DNA of 64,000 nt from Nevskia ramosa DSM 11499 (GCF_000420645.1 NZ_ATVI01000011.1:62001-126000); one strand, 5' to 3'. Positions 35,350 through 45,892 are shown, counted from the stretch's first letter. Made by a program: numbers and translations. The notes: generated by a model from the sequence alone, not told the origin.

Positions 35350-36344
35350 TTGGCAGCTCCTGCAAGTTCGAGGACGCTGGTGCCGGCTTCACCGAACAGC
35401 AGCGCGTGCGTGGCATCGAGCGGCAGCGCCGTCGAGTACGCGGCGACCTTGGCGGGTGCCAGCGGCACGAAGCTCTTGCCGGCATCGCGGCTGATGCGCG
35501 CCGTTCCGGCGGAGCCGACCAAGGTCACGCTGCCATCGACACCAACGCCGCCACCGAGCAAGGTCACCGGGCCGGAGCCTTCGGCGGCAGTCCAGCTGGC
35601 GCCGGCATCGCTGCTGACGAAGGCCTGGCCACGCAGGCCGAAGATCATCAAGCCTTCGCTGCCGATCGCCAGCGCGCCGAAGTAGGAGCCTTCGTACGGC
35701 GGCTTCGCGGCGGTCCAGGTGGCACCGGCATCGGTGGAGATCAGCAGGCTGCCGGATTCGCCGACGATCGCCAGCTTGCCGTTGCCGAACGCGGTGATTG
35801 CGTTGAGGTGGCGATCGTCTTCTCCTTCCGTGATCTTGCGGTCGGTCCAGGTGGCGCCGCCGTCCCTGGTTTCCAGATAAAGCCCATAGGCACCGACCGC
35901 AATCGCATTCGACGCATCGCGCGCGTAGACGCCGAGCAGCGGTTCTTCTTCCGCAGGCGCGAAGCGCTGTTCCTTCCAGTTCGCGCCACCGTCGGTGGTC
36001 GCAGCAATCAGGCCGTCGTGACCGATGACCCAGCCGGTCTTGTCGTCGGCGAAGCGGACACCGGTCAGCATGGTCCGGCGCAGGCCGGCGCCGCGCTGCC
36101 AGCTCGCGCCTTCGTCATCCGAGGTGATCGCATAGCCATGTTCGCCGACGGCGACGATGCGCTTGCCGGCGCGCGTCGCGTCGTTCAGCAGCAGTCTTTC
36201 CACCGTGGTTTTGGCGACCGGGCCGGCCATCGACAGCACTGCAGGTACAGCTGTGGCCGATTCCTGCGCCGTCACTTGCAGGACTGCGATCAGCGCGCTG
36301 GCGCCAAGCAGTCCGGCCAGGATCAATCGTTGCGGCTTGCGCAT
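35346..36344 (-). CDS. Ycf48/BNR-repeat-like periplasmic protein
   Basis: A 332-residue exported protein. The signal peptide LAGLLGASALIAVLQVTAQ ends near residue 28. The mature chain is a beta-propeller with Asp-box-like repeats: SDDEGASWQRG, TDGGANWKEQ, RDGGATWTDR, STDAGATWTA and SSDAGASWTA, each one propeller blade. Similar proteins accompany DUF1329/DUF1302 genes and MMPL transporters in many proteobacteria. Its likely job is a periplasmic scaffold of that complex, not glycosidase activity. It overlaps the transporter gene by four bases. Confidence 0.85.
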   Translation of the reverse strand: MRKPQRLILAGLLGASALIAVLQVTAQESATAVPAVLSMAGPVAKTTVERLLLNDATRAGKRIVAVGEHGYAITSDDEGASWQRGAGLRRTMLTGVRFADDKTGWVIGHDGLIAATTDGGANWKEQRFAPAEEEPLLGVYARDASNAIAVGAYGLYLETRDGGATWTDRKITEGEDDRHLNAITAFGNGKLAIVGESGSLLISTDAGATWTAAKPPYEGSYFGALAIGSEGLMIFGLRGQAFVSSDAGASWTAAEGSGPVTLLGGGVGVDGSVTLVGSAGTARISRDAGKSFVPLAPAKVAAYSTALPLDATHALLFGEAGTSVLELAGAAK

Positions 36345-36380
36345 CGACGTTCTCTCTTGTTCATTGAAGGTTGAAACGAA

Positions 36381-36409
36381 CAGGGCCGGCGGGATGCCCG
36401 TCGGCCCTG
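36381..36409 (-). other. Strong intra-operon hairpin between DUF1329 and Ycf48-like genes
   Basis: Thirteen-base-pair near-perfect stem CAGGGCCGGCGGG/CCCGTCGGCCCTG (one wobble position) with a three-base loop. No T-run follows on the minus strand. It may act as a transcript-stability or attenuation element that lowers expression of the distal Ycf48 and MMPL genes relative to the DUF genes. Confidence 0.7.
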
Positions 36410-36443
36410 GTCATCAATGCAGCGAGGGCTTGTTCAAAGCCGA

Positions 36444-37787
36444 TCAGCGGACGCCCGATTCGCGCAACGATGCCGGCGTGAAATCGGCAGCGGTGAGCTT
36501 CGATGGCGCGTACATCTTGTCGTCGCCGGTGCGCACGCCAAGCGCCAGGTAGCGGCCCGACTGCAGATCGCTGTGCACTTCGACGGTGCCGAAGGTCATC
36601 GGCACGTCCCAGAGCTGGATCGAGTGGTATTCGCCGGTGCGGAACAGCTCGCCGCGGCCGTCGTACTTGTCGACCAGCACCGGCGTCCAGGTGTCTTCGT
36701 CGAGATAGAAGGTGCGCCGCGCATAAAGATGAGAGGTGCCTTTCTTCAGCTTGGAATCGACCACCCAGACGCGGTGCAGCTCGTTGCGCACCAGATCGGG
36801 ATTGAGATGGCCCGGGCGGGTGATGTCGTCCAGCTTGGCGCCGCTCGACAGCTTGTAGCTGTTGTACGGAATGTAGATTTCCTTCTTGCCGACCAGCTCG
36901 AAATCGTAGCGATCGGTCGCACCATTGAAGATGTTGAAATCATCATTGGTACGCAGGCCATCGGCCGCCGTGCCCGGGTTGTCGTAAGCGACGTTCGGCG
37001 CCTGACGCACGCGGCGCTGGCCCGGGTTGTAGGTCCAGGCCGAGCGGAACACCTTGGTCTGATCCAGCGGCTCATGCACCAGCAGCACCGAACCGGCGAG
37101 ACGCGCCGGCGCCACGATGCGCTGCAGGAAGTAGAACAGCAGATTGTCGGTACGCTCGGACGGCTTCTTGTTCAGCGAACCGAACTGGAAGTCCAGCTGG
37201 TACTGGAAACGCACCGGCGTGTAATCGCCGCCACGGGTCACGGCCAGCTGGACGTTGTCGGTCTCGTAGGTTTCGCCGCGATAGCGGGTCAGCGCATTCC
37301 AGATCGCTTCGTTGCCGTTTTTCGGTGTCGGGAACGGCAGGCCGCCGTTGGTGCCGAGCACGCCGTTGCCGGAGTCGGACAGCTTCGACTTGCCGGCATT
37401 GCCTTTGGTCTCGTCGTAGTAGCCCTTCGGATAGACGCCGGTGCGATGCGTCGGATAGACGTTGATCTTGTAGGTCGGGTACTTCTTGAACGTCGCCAGC
37501 TGGCCGGGGGTCAGGTTGGCCTTGTGCTCTTCGGCGTTGGCGGGAGTGATGACCAGGGTCGGCTTTTCCGAAGCAAACGGATCCGGATAGAGGATGCCCG
37601 GCTTGAAGCCGGCCGGTGCCTTGAGGACTTCGCCGGTCCAGGCCGGAATGGTGCCAGCCGGGTTGGCGCCTTCATCGGCGCCCATCACGGTCAGCTGCTG
37701 GGCCGAGGCCGAAAACGCGGTCGTCGCAGCGAATGCGATAGCGACGAAAGGCGTGGTGATACGAGTCAGTTTCATGGTTCTTTTCAT
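36444..37787 (-). CDS. DUF1329 family exported protein
   Basis: A 447-residue protein with a signal peptide (FVAIAFAATTAFSASAQ) cleaved near residue 30. The mature protein carries DUF1329 features: GTIPAWTGEV, YKINVYPTHRTGVYP, AYDNPGTAADGLRTNDD, YDRYDFEL-like DRYDFELVGKKEIYIP and LYARRTFYLDEDTW. It is probably a periplasmic or outer-membrane-associated lipoprotein-localisation-fold protein that may carry a hydrophobic ligand. It lies 17 bp after the DUF1302 gene and about 100 bp before the Ycf48-like gene. Confidence 0.9.
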   Translation of the reverse strand: MKRTMKLTRITTPFVAIAFAATTAFSASAQQLTVMGADEGANPAGTIPAWTGEVLKAPAGFKPGILYPDPFASEKPTLVITPANAEEHKANLTPGQLATFKKYPTYKINVYPTHRTGVYPKGYYDETKGNAGKSKLSDSGNGVLGTNGGLPFPTPKNGNEAIWNALTRYRGETYETDNVQLAVTRGGDYTPVRFQYQLDFQFGSLNKKPSERTDNLLFYFLQRIVAPARLAGSVLLVHEPLDQTKVFRSAWTYNPGQRRVRQAPNVAYDNPGTAADGLRTNDDFNIFNGATDRYDFELVGKKEIYIPYNSYKLSSGAKLDDITRPGHLNPDLVRNELHRVWVVDSKLKKGTSHLYARRTFYLDEDTWTPVLVDKYDGRGELFRTGEYHSIQLWDVPMTFGTVEVHSDLQSGRYLALGVRTGDDKMYAPSKLTAADFTPASLRESGVR

Positions 37788-37804
37788 GTCGGGGCTCCTG
37801 GTCT

Positions 37805-39748
37805 TCAGAACGCGTAGGTCATCGTCAGGGCGATGAAATCGCGATCCTTCAGAGGATTGGCTGCCGTGCAGTAATCGGCCCGCTGACCCGCGGCGGCACC
37901 GTTGCTGCCGGCCAGCGCCGGGTTGGTCTGATCGTCGGCGCCGCAGTAATTGCGGCCGCCGAAGAACGAGGTGTACGAGACGTCCACCGTGTAGACCTGC
38001 TGGTAGTTGAAGTTGACGCCGACCGTGGCCGCCTGCGCGCCTTCGTTGAAGGTCGGGCTGACACCCTTGACGTCATGCGAGAACACCGCGCGCGGCGACA
38101 CGTTGATGGCACCGATCAGGCTCAGGTAATCCAGGCGGGCCACGGCGCGATAACCCCAGGAACTCTGGGTTGCATAGCCGCCCTGCTGGATCGAACCGCC
38201 GGCCGCCGCATTGGCTGAGGCCTGCAGCGCCGGCAGCGCCGTGCCCGGGCCATCGAACAAAACGCCGCTGGGCAGATCGAGGAAGGTGTAGCCCACCTCG
38301 CCGACCAGCGCGAGTTGCTGCGCGCCGAGGACGGTCGGCACCACTTGCGTCGCGGTGGTCTGGATCTGGTGCGCCTTGACGCGCTGCCAGCCGCGGATCT
38401 CGGCACCGGCGGCGATATCGGCCGGATTGGGCGCGAAATTCGACGGCAGGTTGAGTGCGGCGATCAGCAGTTCGGTGGCACCGCGCTGCAAGGGCAGATT
38501 CGGGCGATAGGTGTACTCGCCCTGCAGCGCCATGCCGTTCGGCAACTGGGTGTTGAACGACAGCCCGAACAGATCGATGTTTTTCGGGTACTCGAGGAAG
38601 TATGCGGCGCTGCCATTCTGACCAGTGGCAGCGCCGAGCGGCGTCGGCGTCAGGATCGAGGTGGTACCGCTGCCAGGATTGGGGTGCGTCGACTTCAGCG
38701 CCGAAACCAGCGGCACCCGCGAGTGATAGCGCAGGTAGTAGGCACCGAACTCGGTGGAGCCGAGCCAGTCGGCCAGGTAGCGCGTGGCGACACCGAACTG
38801 GCCGAAGCCGTTCGGACGATCGCGGACACCGGTGCGGCCCACCCAGACACTGGCCGCCGGATCGAACGGCCCGAGGCCAAGCTGCTGGGTGGTCGGATAG
38901 GCCGGACTGTTCGGCGGGATCGGGTTGCCGCTGAAATCGTCATCGCGACGGCCGAAGGTCACCACGGCGCGATTGCCATCATCGCTGGCGATGTCGGTGG
39001 TCGAGAAGTAGGAGCCGCGCGGGTCGAGCAGGAAGTTGTCGAAACGGGCCTGGACGTAGGCTTCCAGCGTCACCGCGTCGGTCAGCTCCTGCGAGAACGA
39101 CAGCATCGGCGTCGGTCGCAGCGCTTCGCGCAGTTCCGCACCCGGTGCGCGCAGGCGCAGGATGTCGAGCGGGTTGGTGGCGTTGATGCCGTTCTGGATG
39201 AACGTCGACTCGCCCCAGTTGATCACCTGGTTGCCGATGCGGATGTTGGTGCTGCGATTGCCGAACGGCTTGCTGCTGAAGCTGAGGAAGGCGTCGAGAA
39301 GTTCGTACTGCATCTGCAGGCGGTCACGACCGCGGCCACCGAAATTGTCGAGATCCTGGGCGACCTGAAGATCGAAGAACTCGGAGCCGCGAACGAACAG
39401 GCTGAGGTCGCTGCCGTACTTCAACTCCAATTCGTGAGTAGCACGGAAAACCTGGTTGACGATGTCGCCAGCGTCGTAATTCAGATCGCCATCATCACCG
39501 TTCACCGAACGTGCAGAGCCGCCGTTGGCGATGCCGACGAGACTGTCGGAGCGTCCCTGCGCGCGCCACAGCGCGCCGTAGGAAATGGTGTTGTCGAGAT
39601 TGCCCTGGATCGGGCCGAGCTCGAATTGGAATGCGGAAGCCGGGAGCGCTGCCAGTAGCGTCATGGCAGCTGCCATGACTACTACTGGAGTCTTCGGCCT
39701 GAACGACGCACGCGGGCACGCCACCACGTTCACGGGATCGTGAGTCAT
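37805..39748 (-). CDS. DUF1302 family outer-membrane beta-barrel protein
   Basis: A 647-residue protein with signal peptide VVMAAAMTLLAALPASA, then a DUF1302 beta-barrel beginning FQFELGPIQGNLDNTISYG. Alternating strands such as STNIRIGNQVINWGES and AYYLRYHSRVPLVSA continue to a C-terminal aromatic LTMTYAF typical of BAM-inserted porins. ATG 39748 is chosen because GAGGAG is nine bases upstream; ATG 39757 sits directly on that site. It is the first gene of the operon with DUF1329, Ycf48-like and MMPL genes. The pore may admit or export hydrophobic growth substrates, which fits the catabolic theme of the window. Confidence 0.9.
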   Translation of the reverse strand: MTHDPVNVVACPRASFRPKTPVVVMAAAMTLLAALPASAFQFELGPIQGNLDNTISYGALWRAQGRSDSLVGIANGGSARSVNGDDGDLNYDAGDIVNQVFRATHELELKYGSDLSLFVRGSEFFDLQVAQDLDNFGGRGRDRLQMQYELLDAFLSFSSKPFGNRSTNIRIGNQVINWGESTFIQNGINATNPLDILRLRAPGAELREALRPTPMLSFSQELTDAVTLEAYVQARFDNFLLDPRGSYFSTTDIASDDGNRAVVTFGRRDDDFSGNPIPPNSPAYPTTQQLGLGPFDPAASVWVGRTGVRDRPNGFGQFGVATRYLADWLGSTEFGAYYLRYHSRVPLVSALKSTHPNPGSGTTSILTPTPLGAATGQNGSAAYFLEYPKNIDLFGLSFNTQLPNGMALQGEYTYRPNLPLQRGATELLIAALNLPSNFAPNPADIAAGAEIRGWQRVKAHQIQTTATQVVPTVLGAQQLALVGEVGYTFLDLPSGVLFDGPGTALPALQASANAAAGGSIQQGGYATQSSWGYRAVARLDYLSLIGAINVSPRAVFSHDVKGVSPTFNEGAQAATVGVNFNYQQVYTVDVSYTSFFGGRNYCGADDQTNPALAGSNGAAAGQRADYCTAANPLKDRDFIALTMTYAF

Positions 39749-40053
39749 CGCTGTCATCTCCTCTCGCTTGCGGCGCTGCTCGCGGGGCAGCGTCGTCCGG
39801 CATTAGCCGTTAGTTGTCGACCGCCTGTTCCGGGCTTTCACCGTGTTGACAGGCGATACCAACCGCCTCTGTTCCGAACTGGAATCAGACTTGGTCGACT
39901 ACGTATACGAGTGAAAAAGACCAATTGCAACAACGCAATCCGTGGGCCAGCGAGGTGCAGAAAAATGCTTTGTGAAGGTCTTGTGAAAGGCTACACAAGC
40001 TGTTTAACGAAGGCTCGACATGTCATCCGGAAGCGGTCGACATGGCGTCCATT
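39749..40053. other. Intergenic region upstream of the DUF1302 operon
   Basis: About 305 bases with no gene supported. It should hold the promoter of the DUF1302-DUF1329-Ycf48-MMPL operon and the 3' end of the SMP-30-like transcript. The stretch around 39890-40010 is relatively AT-rich, as expected for a promoter, but I cannot assign hexamers. Confidence 0.4.
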
Positions 40054-41211
40054 TCAGCGCTCGTCGGAAAGCGTCGGTTGGGTCGGCGTCTGCTCCCAAC
40101 CTGGCGGTGGTGCATCGCTGCCGGGGACTGCGAATTGGAGCGGCAGGCGTGCGATCGAAGACTCTGATAGCGAGCCGAAGTAGAGCCACGGCCCGTGTTC
40201 TTCGACACTCATGATCGGCGCGTAGGCATCGTCGGCCTGGTACTGCAGATTGGCGATCAGCTTGCCGTCGAGATCGAAGCCGAGCACGAACGCATGCGGG
40301 GTGCCGTGAATGCCGAGCAGGTTCTGGATCGGCACCGGCAGATTGGCCAGCATCCTGCGAACGGCCGGCCATTGGCTCAAGCCATCGAGCGCCGGATCAC
40401 GAACGCTGGGCAACGCGACCCAGACGCGATCACGGCCGTTGAAGCTGAGGTTGTCCGGGAAGCCCGGCAGGTTGTCGGCGAACACTTCGCGAGTGCCGGC
40501 CTTCGGTCCCTTCAACCAGAAGCGGGTGATCCGATAGGCGCCGGTCTCGGCCACCAGCAGCCACTCGCCATCAGGGCCGACGGCGATGCCGTTGGCGAAG
40601 TACAGGTCTTCGAACAACACCGCGGACTGCTGCTTGGCGAGGTCTTGCACGATCACCCGGCCGTGCGGGCGATGTTCGAACATGTCGAGCAGGTAATACG
40701 GGTTCGGGAACTTGGTCGACGCGTCGGTGAAGAACGCCAGCGTGTCGCCGGCAAGGTGATCGACGTCATCGGTGAAGCCCAGCGGCACACCGCCGGCGCT
40801 CTTGCTCAGCGGAATGATCACGCCATTCGGATCGATGCTCAGCAGGCCCCTCCCCGAGTCGGCCACCAGCAGGCTGCCATCGGCCTCGGCAACGATGCCC
40901 AGCGGCCGACCGCCCGTGTTGGCGACTTCGCGATAGCGCTCGCCTTCCGGCGCCAGGCGCACGATGCGGCCGTCTTCGTAGCCGACATAGACCGCGCCAC
41001 TGGCATCGACGGCGACACCTTCCGGACCACGGCCGACATCGACCAGCAAGCGCTGCGCATCTTTCAGGATCGTGTTAGGCGCATACGGGCCTTCGAGCTT
41101 CGGCGCGACCGGCGCCATCCAGGCCACCGGATCGACGTTGGTCGGCTTGAGCCACAGAAACAGCAGCGCGAGCGCAACGCTCAGCAGCACGGCGAGCAAC
41201 AGCTTTTTCAT
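40054..41211 (-). CDS. SMP-30/strictosidine synthase-like beta-propeller protein, membrane-anchored
   Basis: A 385-residue protein with an N-terminal anchor or uncleaved signal (LLLAVLLSVALALLFLWL). It is followed by a six-bladed propeller of the SMP-30/gluconolactonase/strictosidine synthase type: GPEGVAVDASGAVYVGYEDG, GRPLGIVAEADGSLLVADSG, FANGIAVGPDGEWLLVAETG and GFPDNLSFNGRDRVWVALPS. Such proteins are often lactonases or hydrolases with a central calcium. ATG 41211, with a GGAAG site upstream, starts MKKLLLA; the frame extends to 41247 without a better site. It sits next to, and reads toward, the DUF1302 operon and is divergent from the acyl-CoA synthetase gene. Confidence 0.82.
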   Translation of the reverse strand: MKKLLLAVLLSVALALLFLWLKPTNVDPVAWMAPVAPKLEGPYAPNTILKDAQRLLVDVGRGPEGVAVDASGAVYVGYEDGRIVRLAPEGERYREVANTGGRPLGIVAEADGSLLVADSGRGLLSIDPNGVIIPLSKSAGGVPLGFTDDVDHLAGDTLAFFTDASTKFPNPYYLLDMFEHRPHGRVIVQDLAKQQSAVLFEDLYFANGIAVGPDGEWLLVAETGAYRITRFWLKGPKAGTREVFADNLPGFPDNLSFNGRDRVWVALPSVRDPALDGLSQWPAVRRMLANLPVPIQNLLGIHGTPHAFVLGFDLDGKLIANLQYQADDAYAPIMSVEEHGPWLYFGSLSESSIARLPLQFAVPGSDAPPPGWEQTPTQPTLSDER

Positions 41212-41382
41212 CAGGACTTCCAGAGTCGGGCAGGCAGGTCGAGCCACATGGTTTCATGGATCACCTGCTCGTCACAGCCAGCGCCCGGAGTCGGCCCGCG
41301 CTGGCGATTTGTGCCCGAAACGTCAGCTTGATCCGTTTGTTAGCATCTGCGCGCACAACTGTACCCAACCGCGAGAAACCTC

Positions 41383-43041
41383 ATGTCCCAGCTGCCGAAC
41401 CCGGTGCAACAGCTCCTCAAGCGTGCTGCCGAAACGCCGAACGAGCCCTATCTGCATCAGCCGGTGAACGGCGTCTGGCGCAGCTACACCTGGGGCGAAG
41501 TGGCCGAGCAGGCCCGGCGCATGGCCTCGGCCTTGATCGCGATGGGCCTGAAGCCGGGCGATGCCGTCGGCCTCACCGGCATGAACAACGCGCACTGGTT
41601 CATGGCCGATTTCGCCTGCGGCCTCGCCGGCCTGATCGGCGTTGGCCTGTATCCGAAGCAGAGCGAAGACGCCGTCCGCTTCATCGCCGGCCATGCCGGC
41701 ATCAAGGCCGCGTTCATCGGCCCGATGCCCGATGCCGCCGGCTTTCTCGGCGCCCTGCCGGCCGAGGTCGTCCGCATCGCGCTGCCCTATCCCGGCGTTG
41801 CCGAGTGCGCGCAGAACTGGGATCAGCTGATCGCGGCCAACAAGCCCCTGGCGACGCCGGTGGAGCGCGGAGCGGATGAGGTCTGGAGCCTGATCTATAC
41901 CTCCGGCACCACCGGCAATCCGAAGGGCGTGATCATCACCGCGGCCAATCTGGCGTTCACCGTTGCCGGTGTGCTGCGTGATCAGCCGCCGGTCGCCAGT
42001 GGCGAGCACTTCCTGTCCTATCTGCCGCTGGCCCATGCCTTCGAGCGTGGCGCGGTCGAGACCGCCAGCCTCTATCTGCCTGCGCAGGTGCATTTCCTCG
42101 AAGAACTGGAAAAGCTGCCGCAGACCCTGGCGATGGTCCGCCCGACCCGCTTCTACGGCGTGCCGCTGGTCTACAGCCGCGTCCAGGGCGGCATCCTGAA
42201 GAAGCTGCCGCAGGCCAAGATCAATCGGCTGCTGTCGATTCCGATCGTCTCCGGCTTCATCCGCCGCAAGATCCGCAAGGGCTTGGGGCTCGATCGCGCC
42301 TGGCTGGTGATCTCCGGCGCAGCGCCGTTGCCGCGGCCGATCATCGAATGGTTCGCCAAGCTCGGCATCGACGTGCTGCAGGGCTACGGCATGACCGAGA
42401 ACTCGATCTACGCCAGTCTCAATCTGCCCGGCCAGAACAAGGTCGGCTCGATCGGCAAGCCCTATGTCGACGCCGGCCTGCGCATCGCCGAAGACGGCGA
42501 GATCCAGTGCAAGCATCCGGGCAACACGCCGGGCTACTACAAGGATCCGGAGAAGACCGCCGAACTGTTCACCGCCGATGGCTGGCTGCGCACCGGCGAC
42601 AAGGGCCACATCGACAGCGACGGCTATCTGTTCATCACCGGCCGCGTCAAGGAAATCTTCAAGACGCTGAAGGGCAAGTACGTCAGCCCGGCACCGATCG
42701 AGGGCAAGTTCGGCACCAATACGGCGGTCGAGCAGATGTGTCTGGTCGGCACCGGCCTGTACCAGCCGATGCTGGTGCTGTCGCTGAACGCCGATGCCCG
42801 CAAGCTGCCGCGTGAGCAGATCGAGGCCGGGCTGGTCGCGACGATGAAATCGGTCAACGCGACCCTGGAGCCGCACGAGGAAATCTGCAAGATCGTCGTC
42901 ACCAAGGATGCCTGGACGATCGACAACAGCCTGATGACGCCGACCATGAAAGTGCGGCGCAACGAGATCGAGAAGCGCTATCTGGAACTGCTCGGCAAGC
43001 TCGAAGCGGATCGCAAGACCAAGGTCTACTGGGAAGATTAA
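41383..43041 (+). CDS. Long-chain acyl-CoA synthetase-like AMP-binding protein
   Basis: A 552-residue ANL-superfamily ligase of the FadD15/ACSL-like type. Motifs: IYTSGTTGNPKGVIIT near residue 172, LPLAHAFER near 213, VISGAAPLP near 308, GYGMTENS near 333, RTGDKGHIDSDGYLFITGR near 405 and KTLKGKYVSPAPIE near 426. The C-terminus ends at TKVYWED, shorter than classical FadD. It probably loads fatty or other hydrophobic acids onto CoA. It is followed by a strong terminator and is not related in detail to the ligase at 9.5 kb. Confidence 0.9.
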   Translation: MSQLPNPVQQLLKRAAETPNEPYLHQPVNGVWRSYTWGEVAEQARRMASALIAMGLKPGDAVGLTGMNNAHWFMADFACGLAGLIGVGLYPKQSEDAVRFIAGHAGIKAAFIGPMPDAAGFLGALPAEVVRIALPYPGVAECAQNWDQLIAANKPLATPVERGADEVWSLIYTSGTTGNPKGVIITAANLAFTVAGVLRDQPPVASGEHFLSYLPLAHAFERGAVETASLYLPAQVHFLEELEKLPQTLAMVRPTRFYGVPLVYSRVQGGILKKLPQAKINRLLSIPIVSGFIRRKIRKGLGLDRAWLVISGAAPLPRPIIEWFAKLGIDVLQGYGMTENSIYASLNLPGQNKVGSIGKPYVDAGLRIAEDGEIQCKHPGNTPGYYKDPEKTAELFTADGWLRTGDKGHIDSDGYLFITGRVKEIFKTLKGKYVSPAPIEGKFGTNTAVEQMCLVGTGLYQPMLVLSLNADARKLPREQIEAGLVATMKSVNATLEPHEEICKIVVTKDAWTIDNSLMTPTMKVRRNEIEKRYLELLGKLEADRKTKVYWED

Positions 43042-43060
43042 GCTTGAGCTGAACCAGCAA

Positions 43061-43086
43061 AAAAGCCCTGGAAACAGGGCTTTTTT
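43061..43086. terminator. Bidirectional rho-independent terminator
   Basis: A perfect ten-base-pair stem AAAAGCCCTG/CAGGGCTTTT with a GAAA loop, with T-runs in both directions. It lies between the convergent acyl-CoA synthetase and DUF4442 genes and can serve both. Confidence 0.92.
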
Positions 43087-43098
43087 CGTGCAGCTTCG

Positions 43099-43616
43099 TC
43101 AGGCAGCAGGCTTGGCCTTCCGCTCCGGCTTGCGGCGTATGTACAGCTCTTTCTCGACTTTGGCGACCAGCTCGCCCTTGGCATCGAGCACTTCGACCTG
43201 GAACAGCGGCAGATACTTGGCACCGCTTGCGGTCGCTTCCCTGGCAGCCGCGATATCGGCCTCGCTCAAGCGGAATTTCGCACTGACCGTGCCCTTGCCC
43301 GGCCGTACGAACTCGATGCGCGCCGCCTTGTCCCAGACCAGGTAGCCCTCCCCGAGTACGGCGACGAACATCAGCACATAGAACGGGTCGACCATCGCGT
43401 ACAGGCTGCCGCCGAAGTGCGTGCCGAAGGCATTGCCGTTGCCCGGCAGCTTCTTCAGCACCACGTCGATCTCGCGGAAATCCTTCGAGACATGGCTGAT
43501 CTGGATGCCGGCGCCGAGGAATGGCCGGTACAGGTTCATTGCGCGGCGGAACACGGTCGCGTTGCTGTACATCAGCTTCGAGAAAAGGTCCGCGGCTTTT
43601 GCCGCCACGCTGGCCA

Positions 43617-43617
<1 letters not shown>
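43099..43617 (-). CDS. DUF4442 hotdog-fold (thioesterase-like) protein
   Basis: A 172-residue hotdog-fold protein. The DUF4442 signature NAFGTHFGGSLYAMVDPFYV (about residues 60-79) is followed by LVWDKAARIEFVRPGKGTVSA. The GTG at 43617 overlaps the purU stop by one base (TAGTG) and gives the usual roughly 30-residue helix before YRPFLGAGI; ATG 43572 is the alternative. The family is thioesterase-like but unproven. Coupled to purU, it may only share transcription with it. Confidence 0.82.
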
Positions 43618-44483
<866 letters not shown>

Positions 44484-44554
44484 GAAGATCAGCGATGAAG
44501 AGGTATCGATGGCTGCTGCGCAGAAACGCGCAGTCTTGAGGGAAAAGCGAGCGC

Positions 44555-45892
44555 TCAGCCAACCGCGGCCTTGAGCTTGGCGACCTGCTCGGGGAAGAAC
44601 GGGCCGTTGGCTTTCAGCGCTTCGGCGACGACGACCTTGGCTTCATCGCGACGGCCGAGCTTGATCAGCGCGTCGGCGCGGTACTGCGCAACGGTCAGCC
44701 GGTTGAGGCCATAAGCCTTCGGTGCCGCCTGTGCGAGCCAGGGCAGCGCCTTCTCCGGCTCGCCGCGCTCGATCAGGTTGCGGCCGTAGCGGAAAGAGTA
44801 GACGTAGTCGTCCGGGTAAGCGGCAATGAGCTTCGGGAACAGCGCATCCAGCGCTTCGTAGCGCTTGGCGAGATCGAGGTACAGGCGCAGGTTGTCGGCG
44901 AGATTGCGGTCGCGCTTGAGATCGAGTTTCTTCGCGCCCCCGAGGCGACGCTCGGCGTCGGCGATCGCCTGATCGAGCACGGCCGCCTCGCGCTGCTTGT
45001 CGCCAAGCGTGGCGGCAAGATCGGCGGTCGTGGTGATCAGGCTGCGGGCATCGGCACAGCTTGGCGTGGCGATGAACACTCGCTTGGCGAGCAAGGCGTT
45101 CATCACCGGCTGCTGCGCGGCGTAGAGCTTCTGCTGCTCGCCGGCCGGCAGGCTGGCGGTGCATTGCAGCGCGCGGTCGAGTTCGTACGCGCGCTCGCAG
45201 CCCAGCTCGCCCGCCAGCACGGCGGGCGCCGCGGCAGCACAGGCAGCGGCGTCCTTCGCAACGGACGCCTTGCGCAAAGCCAGTCGTGATTGCCACAGCG
45301 CAGCGTCGGCATCCTGATCGACCGCCTTGCGCGCAGCAGCCGGCAAGCCGTTCAACCAGTCATTGGCGCCGTCGACATCAGCCCGCGCGGCATAGGCCTG
45401 CAGCACGCTGCGCGCGGCGACCAGCGAAGCCTTGCCGTCGTCCTTGACCTGGCGCTTGCGCTGATCGAGATCGCTGCCGCGCGCGATGATCGCGGCGATC
45501 TCGGGATAGAACTGGGCGCGCGTGCGTTCCAGCGGAATGCGGCCGAGTTCCTGGCCCGTGGCGTCGAGCACGATGTAGCTGGGCAGGCCCTTGACCGTCC
45601 ACTGCTGCATCCAGCGCGCGCCTGCCGGCGAGTCGGCGTCCAGTTCGACGATCACGGCCTTCTTTTCCAGAGCCGTCCACTCCGGGCCGGTCTTCACGTG
45701 CTTGGCCATGAAGTAGCAGGAGTAGCACCAGGGCGCGTAGAAATCGACGATCACCGGCGCCTGGCGCGAGGCGGCCAGCTTCAGGGCGTCCTCGACGGCG
45801 GTATCGCTATCGCCGGCGCGCGAGGCACCAGCGACCAGCAGCAAGAAGACTAGAAGGGCTTTATTCCAGCGGCGGAAGATTGGCAGGCGCAT
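44555..45892 (-). CDS. Exported thioredoxin-fold protein with helical repeat C-terminus
   Basis: A 445-residue protein with signal peptide KALLVFLLLVAGASRAG ending near residue 27. The thioredoxin-like domain (about 30-135) has the redox motif WCYSC (Cys56, Cys59), resembling the C-terminal domain of DsbD or thiol:disulfide interchange proteins. The rest is alpha-helical with a TPR-like end (YDDYVYSF-type YPDDYVYSFRYGRNLIERGE, EKALPWLAQAAPKAYG). The start ATG 45892 overlaps the end of the upstream exported protein's gene by about 32 bases. It is probably a periplasmic thiol reductase or chaperone. Confidence 0.82.
   Translation of the reverse strand: MRLPIFRRWNKALLVFLLLVAGASRAGDSDTAVEDALKLAASRQAPVIVDFYAPWCYSCYFMAKHVKTGPEWTALEKKAVIVELDADSPAGARWMQQWTVKGLPSYIVLDATGQELGRIPLERTRAQFYPEIAAIIARGSDLDQRKRQVKDDGKASLVAARSVLQAYAARADVDGANDWLNGLPAAARKAVDQDADAALWQSRLALRKASVAKDAAACAAAAPAVLAGELGCERAYELDRALQCTASLPAGEQQKLYAAQQPVMNALLAKRVFIATPSCADARSLITTTADLAATLGDKQREAAVLDQAIADAERRLGGAKKLDLKRDRNLADNLRLYLDLAKRYEALDALFPKLIAAYPDDYVYSFRYGRNLIERGEPEKALPWLAQAAPKAYGLNRLTVAQYRADALIKLGRRDEAKVVVAEALKANGPFFPEQVAKLKAAVG

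Noticed and set aside
32911-35685. A 924-codon plus-strand open frame opposite the MMPL transporter gene
   Set aside because: It is the antisense shadow of a high-GC gene with biased third positions. Its translation is rich in Arg, His, Asp and Gln with no domain, while the minus strand encodes a complete membrane transporter.
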